A DNA stretch of 64,000 bases from Paulinella micropora (GCA_019918135.1 WBZZ01005875.1:1-64000), one strand, 5' to 3'. Positions 21,005 through 30,402 are shown, numbered from the stretch's first letter. A program made the numbers and translations. Notes: generated by a model not told the origin, from the sequence alone.

Positions 21005-21289
21005 ATGACAACGACTAGAGTTGTGGGTGTTTCATTTGAAGGGCGACAAGATAATATTTCTTATCTCAAAACCATAGGACGAGGTGAAAAATTTTTTATT
21101 CAACACGAGCCAGAAAACAAATTTGATAAAAATGCGATAAAGGTTGAAACAGAAAGCGGAAAGCAACTCGGATATATCAGCAAGCACTTAGCAGAAACTC
21201 TAAAGATTAAAGGAAGGAAACAAGTATATTATTCAATCTATGGAGGAGGGGCAGGAAAACATTATGGAATTGAAATTACTATCCCTTGA
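21005..21289 (+). CDS. Stand-alone HIRAN-domain protein
   Basis: About 94 residues. I start at the ATG at 21005 because two hairpins (20941-20959 and 20978-21000) lie just upstream, although an ATG at 20930 is also in frame. The sequence TRVVGVSFEGRQ, EPENKFDKNAIKVE, GKQLGYISKHLAETL follows the HIRAN consensus (V.GV.f.gR, L..Ep.N..D.nAI.V, G..iGYi....A..L). HIRAN domains of Rad5/HLTF bind 3' ends of single-stranded DNA at stalled forks; others accompany nucleases in prokaryotes. P2 has no counterpart at the matching place. Likely a DNA-end or replication-related role (inferred). Confidence 0.75.
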   Translation: MTTTRVVGVSFEGRQDNISYLKTIGRGEKFFIQHEPENKFDKNAIKVETESGKQLGYISKHLAETLKIKGRKQVYYSIYGGGAGKHYGIEITIP

Positions 21290-21352
21290 TACAAACAACA
21301 AACAATATTTAATATATATTAAAGATTATTTTTTTATTATATATACACAAAG

Positions 21353-21574
21353 ATGGGTAGAAAACCGATATACAAAACACCAGAAGAGAAGAAGGGAGCC
21401 TTACGGAGAAAGGCGAGGGAATTTATACAAAAAGATCCAGAAAGACATAGACAGAAGTCAATGGAGTATTACAACCAGAATAAAGCAATAATAGCGGAAA
21501 GGAGAAAGAAAAAAAGAGATGAAGTAAAGCAAGCATTGCTTAAGTTGAAAAGAATGGAGGAGGCAATGAAATGA
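21353..21574 (+). CDS. Small basic protein (MGR...YYNxN type)
   Basis: 73 residues, very Lys/Arg/Glu-rich: MGRKPIYKTPEEKKGALRRK then MEYYNQNKAIIAERRKKKRD. It matches the P2 protein at 59744-59935 in the same place next to the polymerase (shared MGR, Y.T.E, YY.xN, I..xR). Probably a helical nucleic-acid-binding peptide. Function unknown. Confidence 0.6.
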   Translation: MGRKPIYKTPEEKKGALRRKAREFIQKDPERHRQKSMEYYNQNKAIIAERRKKKRDEVKQALLKLKRMEEAMK

Positions 21575-21671
21575 ATTTCTATTTAAATATAAGATATTAT
21601 TATATATAAATATAACAGATAATTTATTATTATTTTTTATTATTTTTATATCCGCTTTGATATAAAAAAGT

Positions 21672-23814
21672 ATGCCTCCACCTTTACCACCCAGACCAAC
21701 GAAGGAAAATGTAGAACTAGCGAAGGTAAGGGCTAACTTAAGGGAAACTAAGACACAAGAAGCGAAGAAGCGCGAGGTAAAACTTGTAGAACTAAGACCA
21801 ATAAAAAACAGAGGTATAAATGGATATACATACCCTTTCAAAGACCTTGACATTAACTTCTATGATATGGATGCGATTGAAATATCAATTATGAGAGCAG
21901 TTAAGGATGCCAAAAATAGAGGTTTGACAAACGAAGCAAGTCTTCATGTTAAGTTTGGTTATATGACGGATATTGATGATGAAAAGTTTTATAGATGGAA
22001 AACTTTCAATTCCATTAAGTTAAAAGACATTGATGACTTGTTTCGTGATATATATCTATACAACAAACAAAATCTTGAAGCCAGTGCGAATGGTTATGAT
22101 AGAATTATATTCAACGTATAATTATTCAAATTATTCAAGAAGATGGAGGTGGTTGTAATCTCTCAGGAAGTGATAAGAAACATAAAACAGATGAAGGAAT
22201 TCATATTAATCCAAGGAGTAAGGATAATAATTGTTTCTTCTATGTTTTTAAGGATATATTAAGTTTACCCGTGAAAGGTAAATCAAAACTTAATAAAAAA
22301 GTATGTAATGATATTAGACAATAATTCAACCTTGAACATAATTCATATATACCACTTTCAATAGGATATGAAATCTTAAAAAATATTGTATTGAAGGTAA
22401 GTATTTTGAATTGAATGATGCGACAACCAAACAAACATTCAAAAACTATGAAGACCCTTTAATTACTGCTGATGTGCTTTGTTATCTCAAAGAAAATCAT
22501 TATTTAGGGTTTATAACAAGAAACAAAAAGAAATGCCCCGATTGTTATAAAACATATTTTGATAAACATACTTGTAATGAAGACAGAATCATATGTGGAT
22601 GCGATGTTTAAAGATAAAAGAAGATTATTGACCAGATTTGTTGAAATGAAATATAACAATCAAGATGAGATTTTTCATTATGATTTAGAAACATATAGAA
22701 ATGAGGCTGAAATTCATACCGCGTATATAGCAGGTTATACGATGGCAGATATTGGTTTTGAATATGTAGCTGGTGATGATTGTATTTCAAAACTCATTGA
22801 TATAATCTTTCAATATGCGGAGGAATTAAAAAAGAAGAAACCAAAAGCCACATTATATGTTAATGCTTTTAATGGAAGTAAATTTGACCATTACTTCTTA
22901 CAAAAAGAATTTATTAAAAGAAAAATAAAAGACACTCCATTGATTAATAATGGTGCCATTATTTCAATGGAATATAAAAATATGAAATTTTGGGATATTT
23001 CTAAGCATACCGAAGGAAGCCTTAAAAAGAACCTTGAAAGTTTGGGATGTAATGTTTTAAAAGGCGATTTTGACCACGACAAAGCAAAACGATGGGAAGA
23101 GATGGATGATGAAATGAGAAAAGAATGTTTGGTGTATTTAGAGAAGGATGTTATGGGGTTGAAAGAATTATATGAAACATTAAACGAACCAATATTTGAA
23201 GAACATAAAACAAATCTTTCTGAATTTATTTCTACGTCTTCTTTAACCTTTAATCTTTGGAAAAAGAAGATACGTAAAAAATATAGAATATATCTCCCAA
23301 AAGTAAATCAAGAAAGTGATTTCAGAAAGGCAGTATATGGCGCTAGAACTTACCCAAGCAAAAGGAGATTTATCTCAGAGCAATATCAAAAATACATAAA
23401 TGGTGAAATCGGCTTTAATGAGGTTGTAGATTATCTCATTGATGCGGATGTTGTAAGTCTTTATCCAACAGCAATGCTTGAAAATTACATGACAGGTGAA
23501 ATAAAGGAGTGTGAAAGAGAAATGAAAGGGAAAATTGGTATATATAACATTGATTACACATCTCCAAAAAATCTATTACACCCGCGAGTTCCTTTCCGCG
23601 ATAGTAAGGGATGTCTAAAGTGGGAGTTAAGAGATATGAAAGACCAACGGCTAACTTCTGTAGATATTGAAGATATGATAGAACTTGGCTACCAAGTCAA
23701 AATCAACCGAGGATATTATACCGAAGGAGCCGAACCAGTATTCAAAGATTACATATTAGAGTTATTTAAACGAAAACAAAACTCAAAGAAAGGAACACCG
23801 CAGTATTTATTGGC
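21672..23814 (+). pseudogene. P1 protein-primed DNA polymerase B, 5' part, decayed
   Basis: Homologous along its length to the P2 polymerase at 56705-59638. It starts MPPPLPPRPTKENVE at 21672. Lesions: a frameshift near 22,115, an in-frame TAA near 22,322, a one-base loss in an A run near 22,378, and a deletion with frameshift near 22,600. The intact stretch 22620-23810 keeps the exonuclease motifs (FHYDLET, NAFNGSKFDHYF, YLEKDVMGLKEL) and palm motif A (DADVVSLYPTAM). It ends at 23,814 at the inversion breakpoint, beyond which the minus strand reads P2 capsid sequence. The missing 3' part is at 53082-53855 on the minus strand. Confidence 0.9.
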
Positions 23815-23815
23815 C
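23814..23815. other. Inversion breakpoint, left
   Basis: P1 polymerase (plus strand) meets P2 major capsid protein (minus strand), both in mid-gene. The partner breakpoint is near 53,856. Only a few bases (TTGGC-like and GG) are shared between the two points, which fits microhomology-mediated rejoining better than recombination between long repeats. Confidence 0.85.
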
Positions 23816-24853
23816 TCTGTCAAATCGCATAATAATGTTTTGTGTTGTGGATGCTCCAATTGAATTCTTATAAACGTAGGGATAATCAATATTGAAGTTC
23901 ATGCCTTCGGGGCTAGCAATCTTCTGCTGGATTGATTGAATGACATCAGGGTTCGTTTCAACCGCAAGAAACAAGGCGAGATTGGTGACATCAGCACTTA
24001 CAGCCATATTAGCACTACCAACATTTGCTGTGTTAACAGCAGTAACAGCACCATTCGTCACCGTATAACCAGTTCTGTCAGTAGCACTCCACACAATTCG
24101 CATAGTCAAAATCTCTGGAAACATAATAGTCTTATCAAGTGCGAAAATAGTGTTAATAATCATACCCAAAGGAATTTTAACATTAATAATCAAAGCAGCA
24201 TTTGTTCCACTTCCCACAAGATACTTCGCCTCGTTGTAATTAACATTTACGGCGGATAGTGCTCCAACTCCAGTCGTCAAAGCAGCATCATCGTGACGAC
24301 GAGCAGAAATCGGTGGTTCGGCAAACATAGCAAGAGTTCGGGCTGCTACGTTATCACCACCATCCGTCATAGCACGAAAGTTGGTTCTAGTGGCTTCAAC
24401 GGCACTGACATCAATCTTTCCGCTAGCATTACACTTTTGAAGCATACATCCATATCCGATAATATTATCATGATTAGGAAGGTCTAAGAAATCGTGAAGA
24501 CTCATCTCAGGTTTCCACAGCATCTTAGTCACATGTCTGAGGTTGTTGACGTCGCACAGATAAACACCGCTACGGGTTTGAAGTTGTATCTGGCTAATTT
24601 GTGAAAGGCAGTCCATAAAAATTCTTGAATAAGTGTTGGCACCGCCCGCTCTCATAGTATAAGTAAAACTCAAATAAGACCGAGCGAGATTGAATGGGCG
24701 ACTGATAAGGTCAAATGAACGTTCTTGTCCGCCAGCAGTGGTGACTTCAAATGAAGCGGAACCCTCACGTGGGGCGAGTTTATTCAAACGATACGAAGCA
24801 CTGATGTAGTCAGTCTTACTGAAGTCTAATTCGCCTCCGTGTTGAGTTGGCAT
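23815..24853 (-). CDS. P2 major capsid protein, N-terminal two-thirds
   Basis: About 346 residues from the ATG at 24853 (MPTQHGGELDFSKTDYISAS), cut at the inversion breakpoint; a chance stop follows at 23807. It aligns with the complete 483-residue P1 capsid protein at 49114-50565 (shared YELNKL/YRLNKLapREGSA, RPLNLARS, FMDCL, YLCxxxxLrhvTKMlWKPE, MLQKCNA, ISARRHxDxAL, LfLAVETxPDV). The family is the double jelly-roll capsid protein of Polintons, which forms pseudohexameric capsomers. The remaining C-terminal 143 residues are encoded at 53857-54288. Confidence 0.9.
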
Positions 24854-24939
24854 TTGTTTTTGATTTTTAGGCAGTAGTGTAAGTTGATTAATACACAAAT
24901 ATATTCATAGAAAAAAATAATTAAATCAAAAATAATTAT

Positions 24940-25752
24940 TTATCTCTGTTTCAAAAGATTGAAGAATGATGTAAATAAATTAAAATAATTAGTCTCTCTG
25001 TAAATCAACAAAGTCATAACAACTCCCAAACCATTAAGATTTATAGCCTGATCGTTTTCGTCCGTCAAGTAAAACCTAAATACATTATTTGAACTGGTTG
25101 ATAATTTCTTACCATACTCAGACCCGCTTCCGTCGTATATAACAGCACCAAATGGTATTTCGTTGGCAGTGTATATTTCTTGTAGCACGTGATTATCTCC
25201 TTCACCAACTAAGTCCGATTGAAGGTATAAAGTCTTTTCCCCAGTGAGAATAATTACATTTGGCGATTTAATGAAATCATTGGCAAAGAAATATGTGGAA
25301 TTTCTATCAAACCCCATTACTTCGTGAATACGGGTATCACCATCAAATATAAACCGCGGTTGAATACCTCCGTTATTTGAAACACTGAATGTTAATTTGC
25401 CATCTTCTGGTTCTATGTTGGTATTATTACTGGATACAACATAAGTATAATTATTTGGGCTGTCTGCGGTTAGCACCTCCGACAACTTATTTTTTAGATT
25501 GTTCATTGTGTAGTTTCCCTCAGGTATCGTAATTAAAGCCTCATACCCGTCTTCGCTAAGAGTAAAAGTATTATATGGTGAAGCCACAGAGTAATACGAC
25601 TTCGGCACATAAATATGAAGTATTTTACAATGTGTGGGATTGTCCAGTGATTTTAAGTTTATTTCGTGTGTAAAGTCGCTATCTGTGCCTGTTATTCTGT
25701 TTTTACTATTTATGTAATAGATACCACTTGACCTGCCCCCTTTGTAATCCAT
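24940..25752 (-). CDS. P2 minor capsid (penton-like) protein
   Basis: 270 residues, complete, over 85% identical by eye to the P1 copy at 48212-49024. It begins MDYKGGRSSGIYYINSKNRI and has the order typical of Polinton penton proteins: a short N-terminal arm with an 'INSKNRxxGTxSDFTxxI' signature, then beta-rich sequence consistent with a single jelly roll (HCKILHIYVPKSYYSV, FRFYLTDENDQAINLNGLGV). It would form the pentameric vertices. Placed directly before the capsid gene and after the protease in the same direction. Confidence 0.85.
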   Translation of the reverse strand: MDYKGGRSSGIYYINSKNRITGTDSDFTHEINLKSLDNPTHCKILHIYVPKSYYSVASPYNTFTLSEDGYEALITIPEGNYTMNNLKNKLSEVLTADSPNNYTYVVSSNNTNIEPEDGKLTFSVSNNGGIQPRFIFDGDTRIHEVMGFDRNSTYFFANDFIKSPNVIILTGEKTLYLQSDLVGEGDNHVLQEIYTANEIPFGAVIYDGSGSEYGKKLSTSSNNVFRFYLTDENDQAINLNGLGVVMTLLIYRETNYFNLFTSFFNLLKQR

Positions 25753-25774
25753 GATATATCATACAAATAATATT

Positions 25775-26235
25775 TCAAATAAAAGTATCAAAATTACCAT
25801 ACCCATTCTGTGCTTTTAATTTCTCCGCTTCTTCTTCTTTTAAGTCTGTGAAACCCGAACTAAACTTAAATCGGTTGCCTTTCGCCCGCTCCATTAAAAA
25901 CCTCATTGAGTGCCATCCACAAGTTGAGGAAGTATCACTCTGTTGCTTTACTTGATTGACCTTCATCAATAAATAACTATTGGGGTGGCTTTTGTCAATT
26001 AGTCGTTTCATTTGTTGTTGAAAGTCTTCCGTTGGTTGGTAAAGTGCTAATGGGTCATACACTTCCACCGACCTGTCTTTATCAAGACTTACCCATATAG
26101 CAATCCAATGAGACCCCGCTTGTTTGTGATTGTCCAAATTCATAATAAATCCGTATCGCTTTCTGCTTCCGGGCTTCAACTTATAGATTTCATCACTGGC
26201 TATTGCTCCGAGATACCATCCATATTTTTCATTAT
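25775..26235 (-). CDS. P2 adenain-like cysteine protease
   Basis: Clan CE cysteine protease (adenovirus protease/Ulp1 fold), the maturation protease of Polinton virions. Catalytic residues can be read in order: His in GSHWIAIW, Asp in VEVYDPLA, Gln in NQVKQQSD and Cys in STCGWHSM. The reading frame extends upstream to about 26235 (YLGAIASDEIYKLK), joining the C-terminus of the coiled-coil gene, whose frame differs by one base (A5 here, A6 in P1). A single precursor broken by one indel, or a frameshifting site, is likely. No ATG begins the protease frame upstream of the domain. Confidence 0.85.
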
Positions 26236-27891
26236 ATCATCTATTTCATTAGTCATTAATCCCCGATATTTATCAACTACACTCTCATTCGTTTCACTCA
26301 TTCCCGTTTGTTGATAAACATCGTCAACTGGCTTTTCTGGTGGTTCCTCTTGCTGTTGTTCATCTGGCTCTGGCTGTGGTTGTTCTAATGATGCGGTAAT
26401 CGTAGGGGGTATTGTAGGGGGTAGCGGTGTCTCCGCGACGCTCGGGGGTATAGTAGGGGGTGAAACCCCCTCCTGGGGCATCCCTTCATCAACATTTAAA
26501 TCCGCTGAAACTTGTTTATCTACATTTGGGTCTATTGTCATTTTGTTAGTTAGAGTATTTACAAAATCCTTTTTATTCATTGTGTGCCTCCAATCTTTGC
26601 GGGATAAATATTTTTTTATTTTCGCTATTGAAAATACCTTATTAATTAATTCATCTAATGTCTTCGCTCCACTACCTTTTTGTTCAGTAATACCCATATA
26701 CTCTTCATATCTAGCATAATCCGCCACTTTTCTTTTTACGTTTTTCACCTCACTTCCAACATCAATATTAAACCTTTTAATCATGTTAATAATCCACTTT
26801 GAAGTGTCTTTGTAATTTAATTTGTTATGACCATCATTATCTAGTCTCTTTTTTAAAGCCTGTGCTAACTCTTTTATGGTAATGGTTGGGTGATAAGTTT
26901 TTGAAAATCCAGAGATTAAAAATTGATTAATTTGTAAATTTTCAAGATGCTTACCCTTTTCTTCCGCTTTCTTTTTTTCCTTTTCAAGTTTTTCTTTATA
27001 TTCTTCTGCTAACTTTTTCTGTTCCTCTAAAGACGTCGCCGTGGCTATAGCCGTCTGAATATCTTGACTTGCTTTTTGTAAGTCTTTGAGACTCATCTTT
27101 TTTATGAACTTATCTGTATATCCTGCTAATTTCAGTGTTTCAATATCTTTCTGCTTTTGCTTTTTTTCTTCCTCATATTGCTCTTTCGTTTTCAATGGTG
27201 CTTCATCTCCTAAATTAGGTAAGGCTGGTGCTTGTGGTGGTGCTCCAAATGGTGGTGCTAATGGTGGTGCTTGTGGCGGTGCTTGTGGTTGTCCCTGTTG
27301 TTGTGGCATGATATATTGATACTGCTGTGGCGGTGGCATAATAGCCAATCTTTGGTTCCTTTGCTGTTCGTATTGTAAATCCTCTATGAGTTTTTGCTCC
27401 CTCCTTAGTTCTCTGTCTTTTTGTTCTTGTCGTTCCTTGATATCGGATAGTTCATTGCGGTGTATCCTTGCTAACTCATCCTGCCTTTCCTTCACATCTG
27501 CTACGTCTTTTCGTTCTAGCCTTTTCTTTTCTTCTTCTAAATCCTCCCTTTTCTTCTTTTCCTTTTCTTCCTCGTCATGTATTAACTCATATTTCTTTTG
27601 TAAGTTGCTTTGTATCTGGTTTCGGTTCTCGTGTTCAAGACGATTGAAATCAGATTTGATTATTTTTTCCCTTGGTTTGCGACTAGCCCTTTGCGACTTT
27701 GGTTTGCTAATATATTTCATAAAAAGTTTAACGATTTGTAATGTGCTTAAATCATTTGTTTTCTTACCAAAATTAAGATAATATTTTTTACCCTTCTGGA
27801 TAATATATGGCCTCCCGCTCTTATTTCTATAAACTCGTGGGGGTCTTACCTTAGCCTTTGATATTTTAGACTTGCGCTTCATGCTTCGCAT
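26200..27891 (-). CDS. P2 coiled-coil protein, protease precursor region
   Basis: 563 residues. N-terminus: basic, KVRPPRVYRNKSGRPYIIQK then KKYYLNFGKKT. Residues about 80-190 form a long charged coiled coil. Residues about 195-240 are a Pro/Gln/Ala tract (QAPPQAPPLAPPFGAPPQAP). A second coiled coil follows, then a globular stretch (FLISGFSKTYHPTITIKELA, KLNYKDTSKWIINMIKRF), and a Pro/Glu-rich linker ending in LMTNEIDDIMKN, which in related proteases starts the protease domain. The P1 copy is 46127-47768. Likely a virion scaffold or core protein. The start at 27891 lies within a hairpin (27860-27913), so an internal start is possible. Confidence 0.7.
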   Translation of the reverse strand: MRSMKRKSKISKAKVRPPRVYRNKSGRPYIIQKGKKYYLNFGKKTNDLSTLQIVKLFMKYISKPKSQRASRKPREKIIKSDFNRLEHENRNQIQSNLQKKYELIHDEEEKEKKKREDLEEEKKRLERKDVADVKERQDELARIHRNELSDIKERQEQKDRELRREQKLIEDLQYEQQRNQRLAIMPPPQQYQYIMPQQQGQPQAPPQAPPLAPPFGAPPQAPALPNLGDEAPLKTKEQYEEEKKQKQKDIETLKLAGYTDKFIKKMSLKDLQKASQDIQTAIATATSLEEQKKLAEEYKEKLEKEKKKAEEKGKHLENLQINQFLISGFSKTYHPTITIKELAQALKKRLDNDGHNKLNYKDTSKWIINMIKRFNIDVGSEVKNVKRKVADYARYEEYMGITEQKGSGAKTLDELINKVFSIAKIKKYLSRKDWRHTMNKKDFVNTLTNKMTIDPNVDKQVSADLNVDEGMPQEGVSPPTIPPSVAETPLPPTIPPTITASLEQPQPEPDEQQQEEPPEKPVDDVYQQTGMSETNESVVDKYRGLMTNEIDDIMKNMDGISEQ

Positions 27892-28036
27892 TATCGCTTA
27901 TTCTAAAACATCTATTTTTCTTTATTAAAAAAATTAATCTGTTTTCGATGTTTGTAAAACACACGAAAATGAGTGATATGTTGAATTTTAAAATGAAAAT
28001 TTCAACATTGGATGAGAGTGTGGATTTACAAATATC
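27860..28036. terminator. Paired facing hairpins (27860-27913; 27946-28036)
   Basis: Left arm pair begins GATATTTTAGA and closes with TTCTAAAACATC; right pair opens CGATGTTTGTAAA and closes TTTACAAATATC. GATATTT is on the gene side and CGATGTT faces the spacer. Lies between the core-peptide stop (28038) and the coiled-coil start, where P1 also has a pair (45963-46120). Confidence 0.75.
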
Positions 28037-28037
28037 T

Positions 28038-28343
28038 TTATCTAAACTTTACAGCACCTCCTCGTTGCTTACCATAACCAAGTTTTGCAGCAGTAGCACT
28101 AACACTACCAGCGTAAGGCACCCCAACACTACTCAACGCCCCCGCAGTCCTAGAGATTACCTTATTATCGCGAAGGAATTTATTAACAGCCAAGGCAGTT
28201 TTTCCGACCTTAGCCCAGTTAATCTTTCCTCCCTTTTGACCACTCTTCTTGGTTTTCTTTTTTCCTCCCTTCTGTGGCATTGATGGATTGTATCCGATGT
28301 TATATCCTGATGGTTGTGAAATTATCACTTGTGATACTGGCAT
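28038..28343 (-). CDS. P2 Gly/Lys-rich core peptide precursor
   Basis: 101 residues with a Lys/Gly-rich segment (MPQKGGKKKTKKSGQKGGK) and a hydrophobic, possibly membrane-active helix region (INWAKVGKTALAVNKFLRDN, SVGVPYAGSVSATAAKLGYG). GG dipeptides after basic residues resemble adenain cleavage sites. It is similar in style to adenovirus core/minor proteins X and VI and to comparable Polinton proteins, but this is a pattern match. Packaged DNA condensation or membrane lysis is plausible. P1 copy: 45636-45961. Confidence 0.6.
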   Translation of the reverse strand: MPVSQVIISQPSGYNIGYNPSMPQKGGKKKTKKSGQKGGKINWAKVGKTALAVNKFLRDNKVISRTAGALSSVGVPYAGSVSATAAKLGYGKQRGGAVKFR

Positions 28344-28385
28344 ATATAATACAGAAAAATAATTAATTAAATTTTTTATTTTTTT

Positions 28386-29207
28386 TTACTTAAGACGATA
28401 AGCAAAATTTTTTCTTAACTCATCATCAACACTTGAAACATAAAAAAAATTAAATCTCTCCTTTGTTGCTTCGTGATACTTTTGAAGAAAGTAATCAAAA
28501 TCAAAAGATAGGTCTAAATGTTTATACACGAGTTCCATTTTATCCTGAGACTGGCTTGGAAAGATTAACAAATAATCTAACTGCTTAATGGCTTCTGGCC
28601 GTAGGTCGTTCAGATACTGACTAGACATAATCACCTTTGATTTATAGTGTCTGTTCTTTTTTAACAAATCGCTTACGGACTTGTCTCTTAATCCACTTCC
28701 TAAATCGTCCAAAACAAAAACAACCTCTGGAGAAATATACTTGCTCTGCCTTTCTTTTGGTGCTTCATTTGTCTGTTTCTTTTCTTTTCCAAAATAGAGA
28801 AATTGTGGTTTCTCCATCGGTTCTTTATCATCCTGTTTTACTTCGCCTTCGTGCTCTTCATCCTGCCTGTTCAGTTTGTCCAACTCGTAATCAATAATAT
28901 TCACACCATCCGATTTAAGAAAGGTATATACCGCCATCGGGTTTCCCCTGTTCTTAAAGTGCTTAACCATTGCTTTATAAATGTAGTCCTTGTGGATTGT
29001 TGAAGCGATAATAACGATATGGGTTTTTCTGTCTGTTGTCCGTTTCAGTATTTCAAAGAGTGCTGTTGTTTTCCCGCTCTTCTTTCTAGCAAGTAGAAAT
29101 ATGTTGGCATACGGCTCATTAAATAATTTATAACCCTTGGCCTTTTTGTTTCCATCACCCTCTTGTTTTACTGGCTTCACCTTGACATTGTTTATCTTAA
29201 GCATCAT
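28386..29207 (-). CDS. P2 FtsK/HerA-type genome-packaging ATPase
   Basis: 273 residues, complete. Walker A is ARKKSGKTT near residue 40, Walker B is VVFVLDDLG near residue 170, followed by KVIMSSQYLND, a sensor-like strand of this family, and RPEAIKQLDYLLIF. The family (A32-like, FtsK/HerA superfamily) packages viral DNA in NCLDVs, virophages and Polintons. A variable Lys/Glu-rich insert lies around residues 115-150. The P1 copy at 44754-45571 is about 85% identical but frameshifted. Regulated, if at all, by an AT-rich upstream stretch. Confidence 0.9.
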   Translation of the reverse strand: MMLKINNVKVKPVKQEGDGNKKAKGYKLFNEPYANIFLLARKKSGKTTALFEILKRTTDRKTHIVIIASTIHKDYIYKAMVKHFKNRGNPMAVYTFLKSDGVNIIDYELDKLNRQDEEHEGEVKQDDKEPMEKPQFLYFGKEKKQTNEAPKERQSKYISPEVVFVLDDLGSGLRDKSVSDLLKKNRHYKSKVIMSSQYLNDLRPEAIKQLDYLLIFPSQSQDKMELVYKHLDLSFDFDYFLQKYHEATKERFNFFYVSSVDDELRKNFAYRLK

Positions 29208-29259
29208 ATATATTATTAAGCAAGAAATAGTTATGAATTTCTAAATTCATACATTGTTG

Positions 29260-29622
29260 CTACGCAACGAATTCCAAACACACAACAATTCTTCCCGCTA
29301 AATTTCCTGTGTCAATATTTCCGCTGTCGGTTTCAAGGACTTTAAATGTATATTGTCCGTCTGTCCATCCGACGACACCCAAATTATAACCGAGATTTGA
29401 AATGTTTGCTGTAGTGCTGTCCGCAAATGTGCCAATAATTCCAATTCTATCCATGTAAAGAATTCTGGTTTTGGTTTCGGTCTGATCGTTCATATAGTGG
29501 ATAAACTTAACATTTATTTTGGTGGGTGTGAATGACATTTGGATATTTTTATTAAATGTTTTGCTTCCTCCAGCGAAATCATTGCTCAGAAAAATAATCT
29601 TTTGGTATTTATAGTCAGTCAT
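29260..29622 (-). CDS. P2 beta-rich small protein
   Basis: 120 residues from the ATG at 29622 (MTDYKYQKIIFLSNDFAGGS). Alternating strands with Thr/Asn-rich turns (FTPTKINVKFIHYMNDQTE, GIIGTFADSTTANISNLGYN, VVGWTDGQYTFKVLETDSGN) suggest a beta sandwich, perhaps a capsid-associated or cement protein. The complete frame contrasts with a frameshifted P1 copy at 44383-44744. Its start codon overlaps, on the other strand, the first ATG of the gene at 29621-29878. Confidence 0.6.
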   Translation of the reverse strand: MTDYKYQKIIFLSNDFAGGSKTFNKNIQMSFTPTKINVKFIHYMNDQTETKTRILYMDRIGIIGTFADSTTANISNLGYNLGVVGWTDGQYTFKVLETDSGNIDTGNLAGRIVVCLEFVA

Positions 29623-29878
29623 GTTTATATTACTGATGATAAACTTTTTAATAATCAAAATATTTTCGCGGACTGCCTGCGACTTTTACTCACGGGTAAG
29701 CGAAAAAAAGAATATAAGTTGTGTTTATTGTATTCAAAAAGGTATAGATGCTAAATTTAAATGTATTTACAAACCAATGTCAGATTGGTGTATAAGTTTT
29801 GATGAAGCCCTACCTTTAATCTGTGATGGTGATAATAGATGGTATATGACACATATATACGAATGTTCATTTCTTTGA
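29621..29878 (+). CDS. P2 Cys-rich secreted-like peptide
   Basis: 85 residues: a hydrophobic N-terminal signal or anchor (MFILLMINFLIIKIFS) then RTACDFYSRVSEKKNISC, YCIQKGIDAKFKC, SFDEALPLIC and NRWYMTHIYECSFL. Six to seven cysteines are shared with the P1 protein at 44104-44355 while the intervening residues vary, a sign of disulfide bonding. Encoded opposite to its neighbours. An ATG at 29636 gives a shorter signal and avoids overlap with the divergent gene. No family recognised; it could be a secreted or envelope-associated factor. Confidence 0.65.
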   Translation: MFILLMINFLIIKIFSRTACDFYSRVSEKKNISCVYCIQKGIDAKFKCIYKPMSDWCISFDEALPLICDGDNRWYMTHIYECSFL

Positions 29879-30050
29879 TATTTGAGAATTTCACTCCCAA
29901 TCTGACTGATCGTCAGATATCCCGTTTATTCTCAATCATCGTAAACAGACAAAAAAAATTAAAAATGGGAGACGATGTTTATCAATATCTCAAACAAGTT
30001 TGAGATTACGAGAATGAGCGAAGCGAATGAGAGTGAAGTTGATAAATATC
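29877..30050. terminator. Paired facing hairpins (29877-29941; 29973-30050)
   Basis: First hairpin GATATTTGAGAAT...ATTCTCAATCATCG, second CGATGTTTATCAA...TTGATAAATATC, with nested stems (ATCTCAAAC/GTTTGAGAT). Lies between two convergent stop codons (29878 and 30049). P1 has an equivalent pair at 43991-44104 with quite different loop sequence. Confidence 0.8.
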
Positions 30051-30402
30051 ATTTCTTTGAAGAAGGCGATGGAAGGCATATCCCAATCAAAAGTGTTAAA
30101 ATACCGACATAAGTATTAGCAACCTCACAAGGTAAGTTCTTTTCAGATAGCCTCACGATACAAAGGGTGATGATGGCGATAATGATACCCATTTGAAATA
30201 AGTATTTAATAAGTCGGCTGTCGGTTGGTCTATTTTTCATACAACAGCACGACCAGTTATCTTCCAATTCATGCTCTACTTTTTTTTCCTCAGTCTTTAG
30301 TTCTACTTCAAGAACACGGGATTTTAATTCTGGAGTTAGTTCGCCATCCATATCCATAATAGGCGGGGGTCTGTGAAGTCTAGTCGTATTATTGTTTGAC
30401 AT
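30049..30402 (-). CDS. P2 two-TM membrane protein
   Basis: 117 residues. N-terminal half polar (TPELKSRVLEVELKTEEKKV), then a Cys cluster (NWSCCCMKNRPTDS), TM1 (MGIIIAIITLCIVRL) and TM2 (VGILTLLIGICLPS). Its start overlaps the end of the fibre gene by 14 bases, suggesting co-expression. P1 copy at 43640-43992 has a one-base loss near 43,760. Small membrane proteins at this place in Polintons are of unknown function; holin-like or virion membrane roles are guesses. Confidence 0.65.
   Translation of the reverse strand: MSNNNTTRLHRPPPIMDMDGELTPELKSRVLEVELKTEEKKVEHELEDNWSCCCMKNRPTDSRLIKYLFQMGIIIAIITLCIVRLSEKNLPCEVANTYVGILTLLIGICLPSPSSKK

Larger units (their letters stand above)
19940..23814 (+). 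mobile_element. Polinton P1, left part (replication genes)
   Basis: Starts with AGTAGATGATAACCC, a Polinton-type AG end, and runs through the terminal repeat, a zinc-finger-like gene, a HIRAN gene, a small basic gene and the 5' two-thirds of a DNA polymerase, which is cut at about 23,814. The rest of P1 lies inverted at 37,566-53,855. Total P1 length would be about 20.2 kb, a usual Polinton size. Confidence 0.9.
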
